A stretch of 49,987 nucleotides of DNA from CAYNTG01 sp964400105 (GTDB lineage Bacteria > UBP14 > UBA6098). The notes beneath the pieces were generated by a model, which saw nothing but the letters and a program-made list of their open reading frames with translations, ran no database searches and was not told where the DNA came from. Location: NCBI GenBank assembly GCA_964400105.1, contig CAYNTG010000006.1, positions 1 through 49,987 on the forward strand, given 5' to 3'. The translations under genes were made by a program, and so were the position numbers. This document shows, piece by piece, positions 14,988 to 24,350 of this stretch (positions are counted from its first letter, which is position 1; every line of letters starts with the position of its first letter).

Positions 14988-17900
14988 ATGGCAAAAATAG
15001 GCGAAATATTTAAGCGGGTTTTTGGAACCTCGAGCGGCCGGCAACTAAAAAAATTATTGCCTTTAGTCGATGAAGTAAACTCGAGATCCGATGCCTTAAA
15101 GGGCCTGTCCGACGATGATCTTAAGGCCAAAACGGACGAATTCCGCGAAAGGATCGCGGAATGGACAAAGGATATTAGCGAAGAACTCGAAACAATCCGA
15201 ACGGAGCTTACCGGCGAGCTTGGCGAAGAAATCCGAGAACAGGCGATGAACCGCAAAGAGGAGCTTGCGAAGGCGCTTCACGAGTCGAACCAACAAGTTT
15301 TGGACGAGCTGTTGCCGGAAACCTTCGCCGTCGTCCGCGAGGTGTGTTATCGCCTGACCGGAAAAGAGTTCGTCGCAGCCGGTCAGAACATGTTCTGGGG
15401 AGACGATGTCACGGACAAATACAACCCCGACGATTTCGAATGGGTGGAGCGAACTCCACAAGGATATTCGAGCAGGCAAACCGCCGAGCTTCCGGAGGCA
15501 TTCCCACACGAACTCACAAATAGCTTCACACTGGTGCGTTTCGACGACGGAAAAATATTCCGCGCAGTCATTCCTTTCGATGTGCAGGTGATCGGAGGAA
15601 TCGTCCTTCATCAGGGAAAGATCACCGAGATGGCCACCGGCGAGGGCAAAACACTCGCCGCAGTCATGCCGGTCTATCTTAACGCGCTCACCGGACGCGG
15701 AGTCCATCTCGTCACGGTGAACGACTATCTCGCCAGACGCGATGCAGAATGGATGGGTCAAATCTACGAGTTCTTGGGTCTTTCGGTGGGTTGTATCCAC
15801 CACGGTGTCGAACCGAATACAGCAGAGCGCCGCGCCCAATACGAGGCCGATATTACATACGGCACGAACAACGAGTTCGGATTCGACTACCTTCGGGACA
15901 ATCTCTCGCGACGCCCGCAGGAGCGTGTTCAGCGAAAATTTCATTATTCCATCGTCGATGAAGTCGATAGCGTCCTAGTCGACGAGGCACGCACGCCGCT
16001 TATTATATCCGGCCCTGTCGATTCGAAGATTCACGAGACGTTTGCAAAATACGAACCCGGAATCCGCTCGCTCGTCCAGAAGCAGATCATGCAATCGACA
16101 TCGCTTCTCAGGGATGCGGAAACAGGGCTGAAAGATGCCGGATTCTTCGACGAATCGGACAAACCGGACAAGGATGCAATCTATGCTGGCGGCGAAAATC
16201 TGCTCATGGTTAGTCGCAGCACACCGAAAAATAGCCGTTTCCTGAAACTCTCGAAGGAACCGGGAATCATTAAGCTAATCCAGCGCATAGAAGCCGACCG
16301 GCTTCGCGATAAAAACATGTTCGAGATCGACGAAAAGCTGTTCATCGCCGTCAATGAGCAGGAAAACTCGGTCAACCTCTCCGAAAAGGGACGCCAGTCG
16401 CTCGACAGCCGCAACCCGGAGATCTTCGAGCTGCCGGATATCACCGGCTTTATCTCCGAGATCGAGGGAAACGAGGAACTGGACGAAACGAAAAAAAACG
16501 AGGAGAAGAAAAAGGCCTACGCACTCTACTCCGAGCGCTCGGTCATAAATCACGCGATCAGCCAACTACTCAAGGCGCATATACTTTTCGCAAAAGACGT
16601 CGATTATGTCGTGATGGAAGGCAAGGTCCTCATCGTCGATTCATTCACCGGAAGGCTCATGCCCGGAAGGCGCTTTTCGGATGGCCTTCATCAGGCGCTC
16701 GAAGCGAAGGAAAACGTCCGGGTCGAATCGGAGACCCAGACTATTGCGACGATCACGCTTCAGAACTATTTTCGCATGTTCGACAAGCTCGCCGGCATGA
16801 CCGGAACGGCGGAGACCGAGGCAAACGAATTCTGGGAGATATACAAGCTCGAGGTCGTCGTTATTCCAACAAACCGGCCGGTTCGCCGAAACGATTTCGA
16901 GGACGAGATATACCTCACCCGGCGCGACAAGTTCACCGCCGCGCTCGACGAGATAGAGTATTGGCACAAAAAGGGTCGGCCCATCCTCGTCGGCACGGTC
17001 AACGTCGATGTCTCGGAAACGCTTTCGCGCATGTTAAAGCGCCGCAAGATCAACCACAACGTCCTCAATGCCAAGCAGCACGGCAGGGAAGCGCTTGTCG
17101 TCGCCGATGCGGGAAAGTCCGGCGCCGTTACTATCGCGACGAATATGGCCGGTCGAGGCACCGACATCAAGCTCGGGCCATCGGTCGTGCACTGTCCGGA
17201 GGGGTGCCATCTTCTCTCGAACGAGCCGGACGATACACCGGTCGCAGGCGGAGAATGGACGCTTGGAGATTGCCGCAAAGAGGTGCCGTGCGGGCTCCAC
17301 ATCGTCGGCACGGAGCGCCACGATTCACGGCGCATTGACCGCCAGCTTCGCGGACGCAGCGGAAGGCAGGGCGACCCCGGTTCGTCGAGGTTCTATCTCT
17401 CCCTCGAGGACGATCTTATGCGCCTCTTCGGCTCCGATCGCGTAGCCTCGATCATGGACAGATTCGGTGCAGAGGAGGGCGAAGTCATAACCCACCCACT
17501 GGTTACGAAATCGATAGGGAGGGCACAGAAGAGGGTCGAGGCGCAGAATTTCGCCATCCGAAAGCACCTTCTCGAATACGACGATGTCAACAACGCGCAG
17601 CGCGAGGTGATTTACACATTGCGCAACAATATACTCGACGGCGGCAATCTCAAGGACCAGTATAAATCGATGATCAGGGACTTCGTAGATTCGCTGATCG
17701 ATAAATATACCGATCCCGGCTCGCCCTCGGAGGATTGGGACTGGAGCAACCTCGAAGCCGATTTCTCGAAGACCTTCCTTTATGCGTTCGGGCCGAAAAT
17801 CGATGCGAGGATGAAGCCCGCCGACCTTCGAACAGCTCTGGAGGATACGGCTTTCGAGGCATACGAAAAACGCGAAATGCTTCTCGGCGAAGATGTCATA

Positions 17901-18356
17901 CGCGGGCTTGAACGCTACATCTTTCTCATGACCATCGATGGCCAGTGGCGCGAGAATCTTTATTCGCTCGATGGGCTTAAGGAGGGCATCGGCCTGCGTT
18001 CATACGCCCAAAAAGACCCTCTAATCGAGTATAAACGCGAGGCATTCGAGCTTTTCTCCGACCTTCTCGATAACATAAACCATCTCGCGCTCGAACGCCT
18101 TTTCCGCGCACAAATAGCGCCGCCCGAACCGGCACGCGGCATCCGCAGAGACCGAATTCGCGAGGTGCATCGCTCAAAGGACGGTTACGGTGTATCGGCT
18201 TCGCGGGAGGGTTCTGGAAAATCGAATATCCCGCCGCCTCGACGCGGCGGCGGCACAAGACAACCGTCGATACCAAAAGGCAAAAAAGTCGGAAGGAACG
18301 ACCCATGCCCATGCGGCAGCGGAAAGAAATACAAAAATTGTTGCGGACGGCTCTGA
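14988..18356 (+). CDS. secA: Protein translocase ATPase SecA
   Basis: Motor ATPase that drives preproteins through SecYEG. The start at 14988 (MAKIGEIFKRVFG, GGTGAG upstream) is preferred to an in-frame ATG inside the promoter. The protein has 1122 residues against about 850-900 in well-studied species; extra sequence includes a charged helical stretch near the N-terminus and an insertion in the first half. Motifs in order: Walker A MATGEGKTLAA, DYLARRDAEWMG, YGTNNEFGFDYLRDN, the Walker B box VDEVDSVLVDEARTPLIISG, GMTGTAETE, TNMAGRGTDIKLG and RQLRGRSGRQGDPGSS. The C-terminus is a zinc-binding SEC-C motif (RNDPCPCGSGKKYKNCCG). It is the first gene of the plus-strand operon. Confidence 0.96.
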   Translation: MAKIGEIFKRVFGTSSGRQLKKLLPLVDEVNSRSDALKGLSDDDLKAKTDEFRERIAEWTKDISEELETIRTELTGELGEEIREQAMNRKEELAKALHESNQQVLDELLPETFAVVREVCYRLTGKEFVAAGQNMFWGDDVTDKYNPDDFEWVERTPQGYSSRQTAELPEAFPHELTNSFTLVRFDDGKIFRAVIPFDVQVIGGIVLHQGKITEMATGEGKTLAAVMPVYLNALTGRGVHLVTVNDYLARRDAEWMGQIYEFLGLSVGCIHHGVEPNTAERRAQYEADITYGTNNEFGFDYLRDNLSRRPQERVQRKFHYSIVDEVDSVLVDEARTPLIISGPVDSKIHETFAKYEPGIRSLVQKQIMQSTSLLRDAETGLKDAGFFDESDKPDKDAIYAGGENLLMVSRSTPKNSRFLKLSKEPGIIKLIQRIEADRLRDKNMFEIDEKLFIAVNEQENSVNLSEKGRQSLDSRNPEIFELPDITGFISEIEGNEELDETKKNEEKKKAYALYSERSVINHAISQLLKAHILFAKDVDYVVMEGKVLIVDSFTGRLMPGRRFSDGLHQALEAKENVRVESETQTIATITLQNYFRMFDKLAGMTGTAETEANEFWEIYKLEVVVIPTNRPVRRNDFEDEIYLTRRDKFTAALDEIEYWHKKGRPILVGTVNVDVSETLSRMLKRRKINHNVLNAKQHGREALVVADAGKSGAVTIATNMAGRGTDIKLGPSVVHCPEGCHLLSNEPDDTPVAGGEWTLGDCRKEVPCGLHIVGTERHDSRRIDRQLRGRSGRQGDPGSSRFYLSLEDDLMRLFGSDRVASIMDRFGAEEGEVITHPLVTKSIGRAQKRVEAQNFAIRKHLLEYDDVNNAQREVIYTLRNNILDGGNLKDQYKSMIRDFVDSLIDKYTDPGSPSEDWDWSNLEADFSKTFLYAFGPKIDARMKPADLRTALEDTAFEAYEKREMLLGEDVIRGLERYIFLMTIDGQWRENLYSLDGLKEGIGLRSYAQKDPLIEYKREAFELFSDLLDNINHLALERLFRAQIAPPEPARGIRRDRIREVHRSKDGYGVSASREGSGKSNIPPPRRGGGTRQPSIPKGKKVGRNDPCPCGSGKKYKNCCGRL

Positions 18357-18970
18357 TCTTCGCATTCGTCGCCGGATCGACCGGCGCAGGCACCGCGATT
18401 TACGCGCACATCTCGCCCTCGTTGCCGTTATCGGAGCATTGGTTCGACTATGTCGATGAATTTCCGATAATGGAATTGGGCGTCGCGGTCGAATTCCCTG
18501 GGCCGGCAGCGTTTCGATGGCGTATCGAGGGATGCTATTCTGAATTCCCGGAGGCCGGACTGCTCGAGTCCGGCATGGCAACCTCGATCTCGGCCGGGAT
18601 CATAATGCATAAAAATCTCGGCGATCATATCGATGTATCGTTCGGCCCGCAGGTAACTCTCGGGTGGATCGCGGCGAAAGGCACATATGAATGGGCCGAG
18701 GGCGATTCGGTGGGATACCATATCGATTTCGACGGAAATTCCAGCGGCATGGGAATCGGCATCGTTGGAGGCGTATCGTTCTATGTCGGCAATATTGTCA
18801 GGCTCGGCATCCAGCCCGCCGTAACCTATTACGGCGCATCCAGCGACGACGTCCCGATAGTCGGCAGAAATGTTTTAAACCCCGATGAACCGGACGATTA
18901 CGGGGTTTATAGATATGAAGGCGAATACATCGCATTATCCATTCGATTGATCGCCGGTTTAGAATTTTGA
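18305..18970 (+). CDS. Probable outer-membrane beta-barrel protein
   Basis: A 221-residue protein of unknown function. The N-terminus is basic (MPMRQRKEIQKLLR), then a hydrophobic stretch (TALIFAFVAG) and a likely signal-peptidase site after IYA near residue 34. The rest alternates polar and hydrophobic residues in strand-like runs (SISAGIIMHKNLGDHIDVSFGPQVTLGWIA, GIGIVGGVSFYVGNIVRLGIQPAVTYYG) and ends in Phe (LIAGLEF), as many outer-membrane barrels do. The ATG at 18305, with GGAAGGAA upstream, lies inside the end of secA and overlaps it by 52 bases. A second ATG is two codons later. Confidence 0.7.
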   Translation: MPMRQRKEIQKLLRTALIFAFVAGSTGAGTAIYAHISPSLPLSEHWFDYVDEFPIMELGVAVEFPGPAAFRWRIEGCYSEFPEAGLLESGMATSISAGIIMHKNLGDHIDVSFGPQVTLGWIAAKGTYEWAEGDSVGYHIDFDGNSSGMGIGIVGGVSFYVGNIVRLGIQPAVTYYGASSDDVPIVGRNVLNPDEPDDYGVYRYEGEYIALSIRLIAGLEF

Positions 18971-18983
18971 TGGAGATGTATCT

Positions 18984-20174
18984 TTGAGCATTCTCGATAA
19001 ATGCAGCAGATTCCACGATGCCGACGACGTTCGCAAAGCCGGTCTTTATCCCTATTTCCGCGAAATCGACTCGGAACAGGGAACCTGGGTGACGATGAAA
19101 AACGGACGCCGCGTTCTCATGTTGGGGTCGAATTCATATATGGGTCTGACGAACCATCCAGATGTTATCGAGGCCGCAGTAGAGGCCTCTCGAAAGATCG
19201 GCACCGGTTGCGCCGGAAGCCGCTTTCTGAACGGCACTCTGACGATCCATCGAGAGCTGGAGGAGGAGATTGCGGATTTCATGGGAACCGAGGCGGCGCT
19301 CGTCTTCTCGACCGGTTTCCAGGCCAACCTCGGAACGATTTCCGCACTCGTCGGTCGCAAGGATTATGTTATCACGGATAAATTCGATCACGCAAGTATT
19401 TACGACGGCGCACGACTCGCTCTCGGAAAGAACGTTCGCTTCGGACACAACGATATGGCCGATCTCGAAGCGAAACTCGACTCGATCCCTCGCGAGCGTG
19501 GCAAGCTGATCGCCGTCGATGGCATATTCTCGATGGAGGGGGATATCGCGCGGCTCCCGGAGATTTGCGACCTTGCGGAGAGGTTCTCCGCGAGTGTATT
19601 CGTGGACGATGCCCATGCGATCGGCGTTATCGGACCGCATGGCGAGGGCAGCGCGGCGCATTTTGGCCTTGGGGATCGCGTCGCCATGACGATGGGGACA
19701 TTCAGCAAATCGCTCGCCTCCATCGGCGGTTTTCTGGCGGCGAGTTCGGAGGTTATCGAATTCCTCAAACACAAAAGCCGCGCGCTGATCTTCTCGGCAT
19801 CGCCTTCACCGGCAAATGTTGCGGCGGCGAGGGCTGCATTGAAAATAATCCGCCGCGAACCGGAACGGATCGAGAGACTTTGGGAGAACACCCATTTCAT
19901 GCTCGACGGTTTCAAGTCGATGGGATTCGATACCGGCAATGCAGAGACGCCGATCATTCCACTGCATGTAGGCGACATGAAAACGGCGTTCGTAATGTGC
20001 AAGATTCTCGAGGAAAAGGGGATATTCATCAATCCGGTGGTTCCTCCAGCAACGCCGCCGGGGGATTGTTTGATACGCGTCAGTTTCATGGCAACCCACA
20101 CCCGCGAAGATTTGGAATTCGCCCTCGGGATTTTCCGTGAGGTCGGCAAAGAACTCGGAATTATTCATGGATAA
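18984..20174 (+). CDS. spt: Alpha-oxoamine synthase, probable serine palmitoyltransferase
   Basis: PLP-dependent enzyme of 396 residues in the KBL/BioF/HemA/SPT family, which condenses an amino acid with an acyl-CoA. Seen: LMLGSNSYMGLTNHP, GTGCAGSRFLNGTLTIHRELEEEIADFMG, DHASIYDG (His 136 stacks on PLP), VDGIFSMEGDIARLPEI, VDDAHAIGV (Asp 208/209, His 211) and the Schiff-base Lys 242 in MGTFSKSLASIGGF. The GTGCAGSRFLNGTL and YPYFREI blocks and the N-terminal spacing fit Bacteroides-type serine palmitoyltransferase better than 2-amino-3-ketobutyrate ligase. That would make 3-ketosphinganine, the first step to sphingolipids. The start is a TTG with GGAG 8 bases upstream. There is no tdh or bio gene beside it to support KBL or BioF. 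Confidence 0.8.
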   Translation: MSILDKCSRFHDADDVRKAGLYPYFREIDSEQGTWVTMKNGRRVLMLGSNSYMGLTNHPDVIEAAVEASRKIGTGCAGSRFLNGTLTIHRELEEEIADFMGTEAALVFSTGFQANLGTISALVGRKDYVITDKFDHASIYDGARLALGKNVRFGHNDMADLEAKLDSIPRERGKLIAVDGIFSMEGDIARLPEICDLAERFSASVFVDDAHAIGVIGPHGEGSAAHFGLGDRVAMTMGTFSKSLASIGGFLAASSEVIEFLKHKSRALIFSASPSPANVAAARAALKIIRREPERIERLWENTHFMLDGFKSMGFDTGNAETPIIPLHVGDMKTAFVMCKILEEKGIFINPVVPPATPPGDCLIRVSFMATHTREDLEFALGIFREVGKELGIIHG

Positions 20175-20177
20175 TCT

Positions 20178-20612
20178 ATGAAAGCAAGGATCATTCTTTT
20201 TTTATTAATAACGACGGCACTGGTCGCCCTTTCGTGTGCAACCTCTGGCAAAAGCAGGCTTGGAGACGATTCGGAGGAGGCACTTTCATCGATCGGAATC
20301 TATGTCGAAAAGGAGAACCTCGATACACCGCTTAAGATTCAGGTCTCGAACAGGTCGATGGAAATTATCGAATATCTCACGGCAAACTGCGTTTTCATCG
20401 ATTCGACCGATGGTTTCGAGTGCGCTATCGCAATCGATGTCATAGATCCCAATTTCCAATCGACCGGCGATACGGAGCGTGCAAATTTGCGCTATAATTC
20501 GACACAACTTTATTATATTCGCCGTTCTGAATTTGAGAAATCGCCGTGTTGGGATTCGGTTGTCGGGCGGTGGCCAAATATCGCTGTTCACTGCAAAATC
20601 GCCGATAAATAA
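20178..20612 (+). CDS. Hypothetical lipoprotein
   Basis: A 144-residue protein with a lipoprotein signal: a basic start, a hydrophobic core, and lipobox LVALSC with the acylated Cys at position 20. The mature part is short and polar, with an IDSTDGFECAIAIDV strand region and two late cysteines (PCWDSV, VHCKI) that could form a disulphide. I do not recognise a family. It starts 3 bases after the preceding gene, so it is in the same operon as the probable serine palmitoyltransferase and galE. Confidence 0.75.
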   Translation: MKARIILFLLITTALVALSCATSGKSRLGDDSEEALSSIGIYVEKENLDTPLKIQVSNRSMEIIEYLTANCVFIDSTDGFECAIAIDVIDPNFQSTGDTERANLRYNSTQLYYIRRSEFEKSPCWDSVVGRWPNIAVHCKIADK

Positions 20613-20638
20613 GGTTTTTATTTAGGAAAAAAGCGACA

Positions 20639-21634
20639 ATGGCAAAGATATTACTCACCGGCGGAGCTGGATATATCGGCTCGCACACCAATCTCGCATT
20701 ATCGGAATCCGGTCACGAGACCATTGTATTCGATAACCTATCGACCGGATTCGAGAGGGCGGTCGACGGCGATCTCGTTATCGGCGATCTATTGGAAAAG
20801 GATTCAATCGAGGAGCTTCTTCGACGGGAGCGATTCGATATCGTGATCCATTTTGCGGCGAAGACTTTCGTCGGCGAATCGTTCGAGAACCCATCGAAGT
20901 ATTGGAACAACAACGTCGTCGGAACGCGCAACCTGCTCGATGCTATGGCAAGATTCGGTCCCGACAAAATCGTTTTCAGCTCGAACTGTGCGCTTTATGG
21001 CGAGCCGGCTTATGTGCCCATCGATGAAGACCATCCGCTCGCGCCGCTTAATCCATACGACAAAACGAAGCTTGTTTGCGAATGGATGATCGAGGACGAG
21101 GGGAGATCGAACGGCCTGAGATACGCTAATCTTCGCTATTTCAATGCGGTCGGCGCGGACCCTAAGGGGCGGCTCGGCCTTCTCGCGCCGAATCATCCAC
21201 AGCTTTTGAATGTCTGCCTCGATGTCTCGCTGGGTGTAAAGCAGAAGCTTCTCGTTTTTGGCGATGATTATCCTACGCCGGACGGCACCTGCATCCGCGA
21301 CTATATACACGTTACGGACCTTGCCGAAGCCCATCTTAAGGCAGCAGAGCTGCTTCTCGATGACGACGGATCTTTTGTCCTCAATCTGGGTTCCGGTCGC
21401 GGTTACAGTGTAAAGGAAGTTGTCGAAGCTGTCGAGAAGGAGATCGATATAAAGCTTCCCGTCGATATTGCGCCTCGAATGTCCGGCGATCCGGCGGTTC
21501 TTGTTGCCGATCCGGGCGAGGCTGCCAATATCCTCGGTTGGAAACCGCGCCTCACCGATCTCGAAACTATCGTGGAAACCGCATATCGGTGGAGAGTCGC
21601 TAATCTCGAGGGCGATGCGAATACTTCTCGTTAA
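20639..21634 (+). CDS. galE: UDP-glucose 4-epimerase
   Basis: Extended short-chain dehydrogenase of 331 residues that interconverts UDP-glucose and UDP-galactose. The NAD motif GGAGYIGSH starts at residue 8. FDNLSTGF, HFAAKTFVGES and SSNCALYGEP follow, with the catalytic Tyr 140 and Lys 144 in NPYDKTK. RYFNAVGADP, TPDGTCIRDYIHVTDLA and NLGSGRGYSVKEV are GalE-typical. The catalytic loop reads SSNCALYG rather than the usual SSTAAVYG. It provides sugar donors for surface polysaccharide, and the next gene is a glycosyltransferase that overlaps its end by 20 bases. Confidence 0.92.
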   Translation: MAKILLTGGAGYIGSHTNLALSESGHETIVFDNLSTGFERAVDGDLVIGDLLEKDSIEELLRRERFDIVIHFAAKTFVGESFENPSKYWNNNVVGTRNLLDAMARFGPDKIVFSSNCALYGEPAYVPIDEDHPLAPLNPYDKTKLVCEWMIEDEGRSNGLRYANLRYFNAVGADPKGRLGLLAPNHPQLLNVCLDVSLGVKQKLLVFGDDYPTPDGTCIRDYIHVTDLAEAHLKAAELLLDDDGSFVLNLGSGRGYSVKEVVEAVEKEIDIKLPVDIAPRMSGDPAVLVADPGEAANILGWKPRLTDLETIVETAYRWRVANLEGDANTSR

Positions 21635-22859
21635 TACGTTCCACTATCCGCGCGGCGGCGCTTCGGTCCATGTCCTCGGGTTGGCGAAGCTGCTTAGGTC
21701 GCGCGGGCACGAGGTCTTGCACTACGCGATGCGGCACCCGGATTCTCTTCCATGCCCGGAAACGGAGGAGTATTGGCCGAGCTACATCGACTTTCCGAAA
21801 TTGCTTAGAAAAAAATCTCTGCGGAGTATCGTCCGTGTTTTGAGAAGGACGATATATTCCAGGGAGTCGGCGGACGGCCTTCGAAGGTTGATCGTGGATA
21901 AGGGGCCGTTCGATGTCGCCCACTTGAACAATATACTTCACCATCTCACGCCGTCGATAATCGAGCCTTTGCGCGAGGCGGGGATTCCTATTGTTTGGAC
22001 CCTCCACGATTATTCGCTTCTCTGTCCGAATACGAATTTTGTTGATAACCGAACCGGGCGGTTGTGCACCGTATGTTTAAAGGGCGGCCTGCGTTTTATC
22101 AACGCGCCATTAAGGAGATGCAAAAAAGGCTCTTTTGCAGCCAGTTCGATGGCGGCAATCGAGTCGTGGGGTCACCGGCTCCTGCGTGTTGCAAACAAAG
22201 TCGATATTTTCATATCGCCGAGCCGATTTCTTGCGGGGAAGTTCTTCGAGGCTGGCTTCGATGGCGCGAAATTCACGGTTCTGCCTTATTTCGTGGAGCT
22301 TCCTCCGGAGAAACGGTTTCCGCCGGGCGATTATGCGCTTTATGTCGGGCGACTTTCGCAGGAAAAGGGTGTCGATGTGTTGATTGCTGCGTGGAAGAAG
22401 ATGCCGGCGTATGCGGTTTTGAAGATCGCCGGAAGCGGGCCTATCGTGGCAGAGCTGAAATCCATGGCGAGCGATGCGAAGAATATCGAATTTCTCGGTT
22501 TCGTGGAGACGTCGGAGTTGTCTGGAATTCGCAGGCGCGCACGCTTCACAATCGCGCCGAGTATTTGCTGGGATAATTTCCCGATCTCGGTTCAAGAATC
22601 GCTCGCGGACGGTGTTCCGGTGCTTGGATCGCGGATCGGTGGTATCCCGGAGATGGTTATTTCCGGGGAAACCGGGGAGCTTTTCGAGCCGGGGGATGTC
22701 GATGACCTTCACGAAAAGGCACTATCTCTGTGGAAAAACGATGAAGGGCGTCGCGGAATGGGGATTTTGGCGCGTCGATTTGTGCATGAAAATTTCGATC
22801 CGGGCAATTATTGCGAAATTCTCGAGGGGATTTACAAAAAAATCATCCGATCGGTTTAA
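21615..22859 (+). CDS. Glycosyltransferase family 4
   Basis: A retaining GT-B glycosyltransferase of 414 residues. The frame is open far into galE, but the ATG at 21615 (MRILLVNTFHYPRGGASVHVLGLAK, GAGGG upstream) gives the proper N-terminus with its glycine-rich acceptor loop. HDYSLLCPNTNF followed by C-x2-C and a later Cys is a cysteine cluster seen in one GT4 subgroup. The donor-binding half has YVGRLSQEKGVDVLI and the E-x7-E region QESLADGVPVLGSRIGGIPEMV. Donor and acceptor are unknown; context suggests surface glycan or glycolipid. Its last 4 bases overlap a convergent gene. Confidence 0.9.
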   Translation: MRILLVNTFHYPRGGASVHVLGLAKLLRSRGHEVLHYAMRHPDSLPCPETEEYWPSYIDFPKLLRKKSLRSIVRVLRRTIYSRESADGLRRLIVDKGPFDVAHLNNILHHLTPSIIEPLREAGIPIVWTLHDYSLLCPNTNFVDNRTGRLCTVCLKGGLRFINAPLRRCKKGSFAASSMAAIESWGHRLLRVANKVDIFISPSRFLAGKFFEAGFDGAKFTVLPYFVELPPEKRFPPGDYALYVGRLSQEKGVDVLIAAWKKMPAYAVLKIAGSGPIVAELKSMASDAKNIEFLGFVETSELSGIRRRARFTIAPSICWDNFPISVQESLADGVPVLGSRIGGIPEMVISGETGELFEPGDVDDLHEKALSLWKNDEGRRGMGILARRFVHENFDPGNYCEILEGIYKKIIRSV

Positions 22860-23401
22860 AGCAATCCGTTATTCCTCGCAAGCCTAATCATTAGTGGCAT
22901 TAGGATTGCGAAGATCGCGCCGTTCGCGACGATATGCAAGACGGCGAATCCAAGCCCGCCAATTACGAACGCGGCGAGCGTCTCGGATGATGCTATGAGG
23001 ATATAGCTTCCGATATTCGTAATCACATCATAAAAAAGTGTTATCGTAACACCTGTCGATGCTGTGAGAAAAACGGTCTTAAACGGCGAAGTTTTCTTGC
23101 GGAGCCATTTCCCGATAATTGCGCCGCCAAATCCGATGAATGCACCACCGATGATTTGCGAAATCAGAAGCGGCAGTGGCGCCATGCCGTATGGCGACAG
23201 GATCGAATACAGCCCGAAACCCATTCCGCCGATAATCGTGCCCCATCCGAATCCGAGGATCGCGCCACCGAAAGCGAGGGTAAATGTAACCAACTCGACA
23301 TTCGGGATCGCTGCAAGGGCGTATCCGAGGGTGATCGCCAACGCTATTATGACGCCGCCGTAAGCGGCTCTGCGGCCTATTCCAATTCGGTTTGTAGTCA
23401 T
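22856..23401 (-). CDS. ECF-type transporter S component, substrate unknown
   Basis: A 181-residue integral membrane protein with about six hydrophobic segments. The start RRAAYGGVIIALAITLGYALAAIPNVELVTFTLAFGGAILGFGWGTIIGGMGFGLYSILSPYG is characteristic of ECF-transporter substrate-binding (S) subunits: the first helix, a short loop and the LVTFTLAFGG segment. No A, A' or T component lies in the window, so it would use shared energising modules encoded elsewhere. The vitamin or cofactor carried cannot be told. It overlaps the upstream glycerophosphodiesterase by 4 bases (ATGA). Confidence 0.75.
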   Translation of the reverse strand: MTTNRIGIGRRAAYGGVIIALAITLGYALAAIPNVELVTFTLAFGGAILGFGWGTIIGGMGFGLYSILSPYGMAPLPLLISQIIGGAFIGFGGAIIGKWLRKKTSPFKTVFLTASTGVTITLFYDVITNIGSYILIASSETLAAFVIGGLGFAVLHIVANGAIFAILMPLMIRLARNNGLL

Positions 23402-24075
23402 CGTCGTATCCGGTCCGGGAAATTGCTGACTATGCCATCCACGCCGAGCGATTTTGCGAATTCGATGTCATCCGGTTCGTCGATAGTCCACACAAAAACC
23501 TCGACGCCGTTTTCGTGGGCGATGGCGACCGTTTCCTTATCGATCGAATTGAACTTGACGGAGACGCAATCGTATGTCGTTTCTGAGGCCAGTCTGTGAA
23601 GGGCTTTTCCATGGCGATTGGTTATCGCTATCGTTTTAATCTCCGGAAAATTCCTATCGATTTCACGGATATACTCATGATTGAACGAGCCAATATAGAA
23701 TCTGTCGAGTTCGAGGATGTCGAGAACCGTCTCGATAATCACGCCCCGTCGATCTCGAGCCTTGACCTCGATATACGCTTTTAATCCGCTCTCGGATATA
23801 AACTTACATGCCTCTTCGAGTTTCATGATTCTCTCGCCATTTTTAAGACGAATCCCTTTATCGAAATCCTCGAAAATCTGTCTTGCAACGGAACCTCTGA
23901 CATTAGCGACGCGCCTTAGCGTCCGATCATGGATTACAATCGGTCGGGCGTCCTTTGTGAGCCGGACATCGAATTCGATGCAATCGACACCGATCTCCGC
24001 AGCTTTTCGGAAGGATGCCATCGAGTTTTCAAGCTCGTAACCGGCGGCTCCACGATGTCCTATTATCATTGTCAT
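23398..24075 (-). CDS. Glycerophosphodiester phosphodiesterase
   Basis: A 225-residue TIM-barrel enzyme that hydrolyses glycerophosphodiesters to glycerol-3-phosphate and an alcohol. The N-terminal HRGAAGYELENSMASF carries the catalytic His and metal-binding Glu, and CIEFDVRLTKDARPIVIHDRTLRRV supplies E-x-D and the second catalytic His. IEVKARD and the late VFVWTIDEPDDIEFAKSLGVDGIVSNFPD complete the pattern. There is no signal peptide, so it is cytoplasmic and probably recycles lipid head groups. AGGAG lies 9 bases before the ATG. Confidence 0.92.
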   Translation of the reverse strand: MTMIIGHRGAAGYELENSMASFRKAAEIGVDCIEFDVRLTKDARPIVIHDRTLRRVANVRGSVARQIFEDFDKGIRLKNGERIMKLEEACKFISESGLKAYIEVKARDRRGVIIETVLDILELDRFYIGSFNHEYIREIDRNFPEIKTIAITNRHGKALHRLASETTYDCVSVKFNSIDKETVAIAHENGVEVFVWTIDEPDDIEFAKSLGVDGIVSNFPDRIRR

Positions 24076-24350
24076 CTATCGAACTCCTGCGAGAGAGTGA
24101 AATGCGTGAGGGCATCCGTGGGATTACCCTCCCATACGAAACATAAAAACGTAATAAACGATGCAATGCGACGACGGAGCGTCTATTATTCATTGCTTTT
24201 CAAAGAGTTACGGCGAAATAGGTTATCCTACGAATAATTTCGATTTTCCCTTACTCTCCGGCGGCCATTCTTTATTTAGCGTGCATTCATATATTTCACT
24301 GCAGCGTTGCGTTGAGCGGGTCTATTTATTGGTTATAATTGACATATTAT

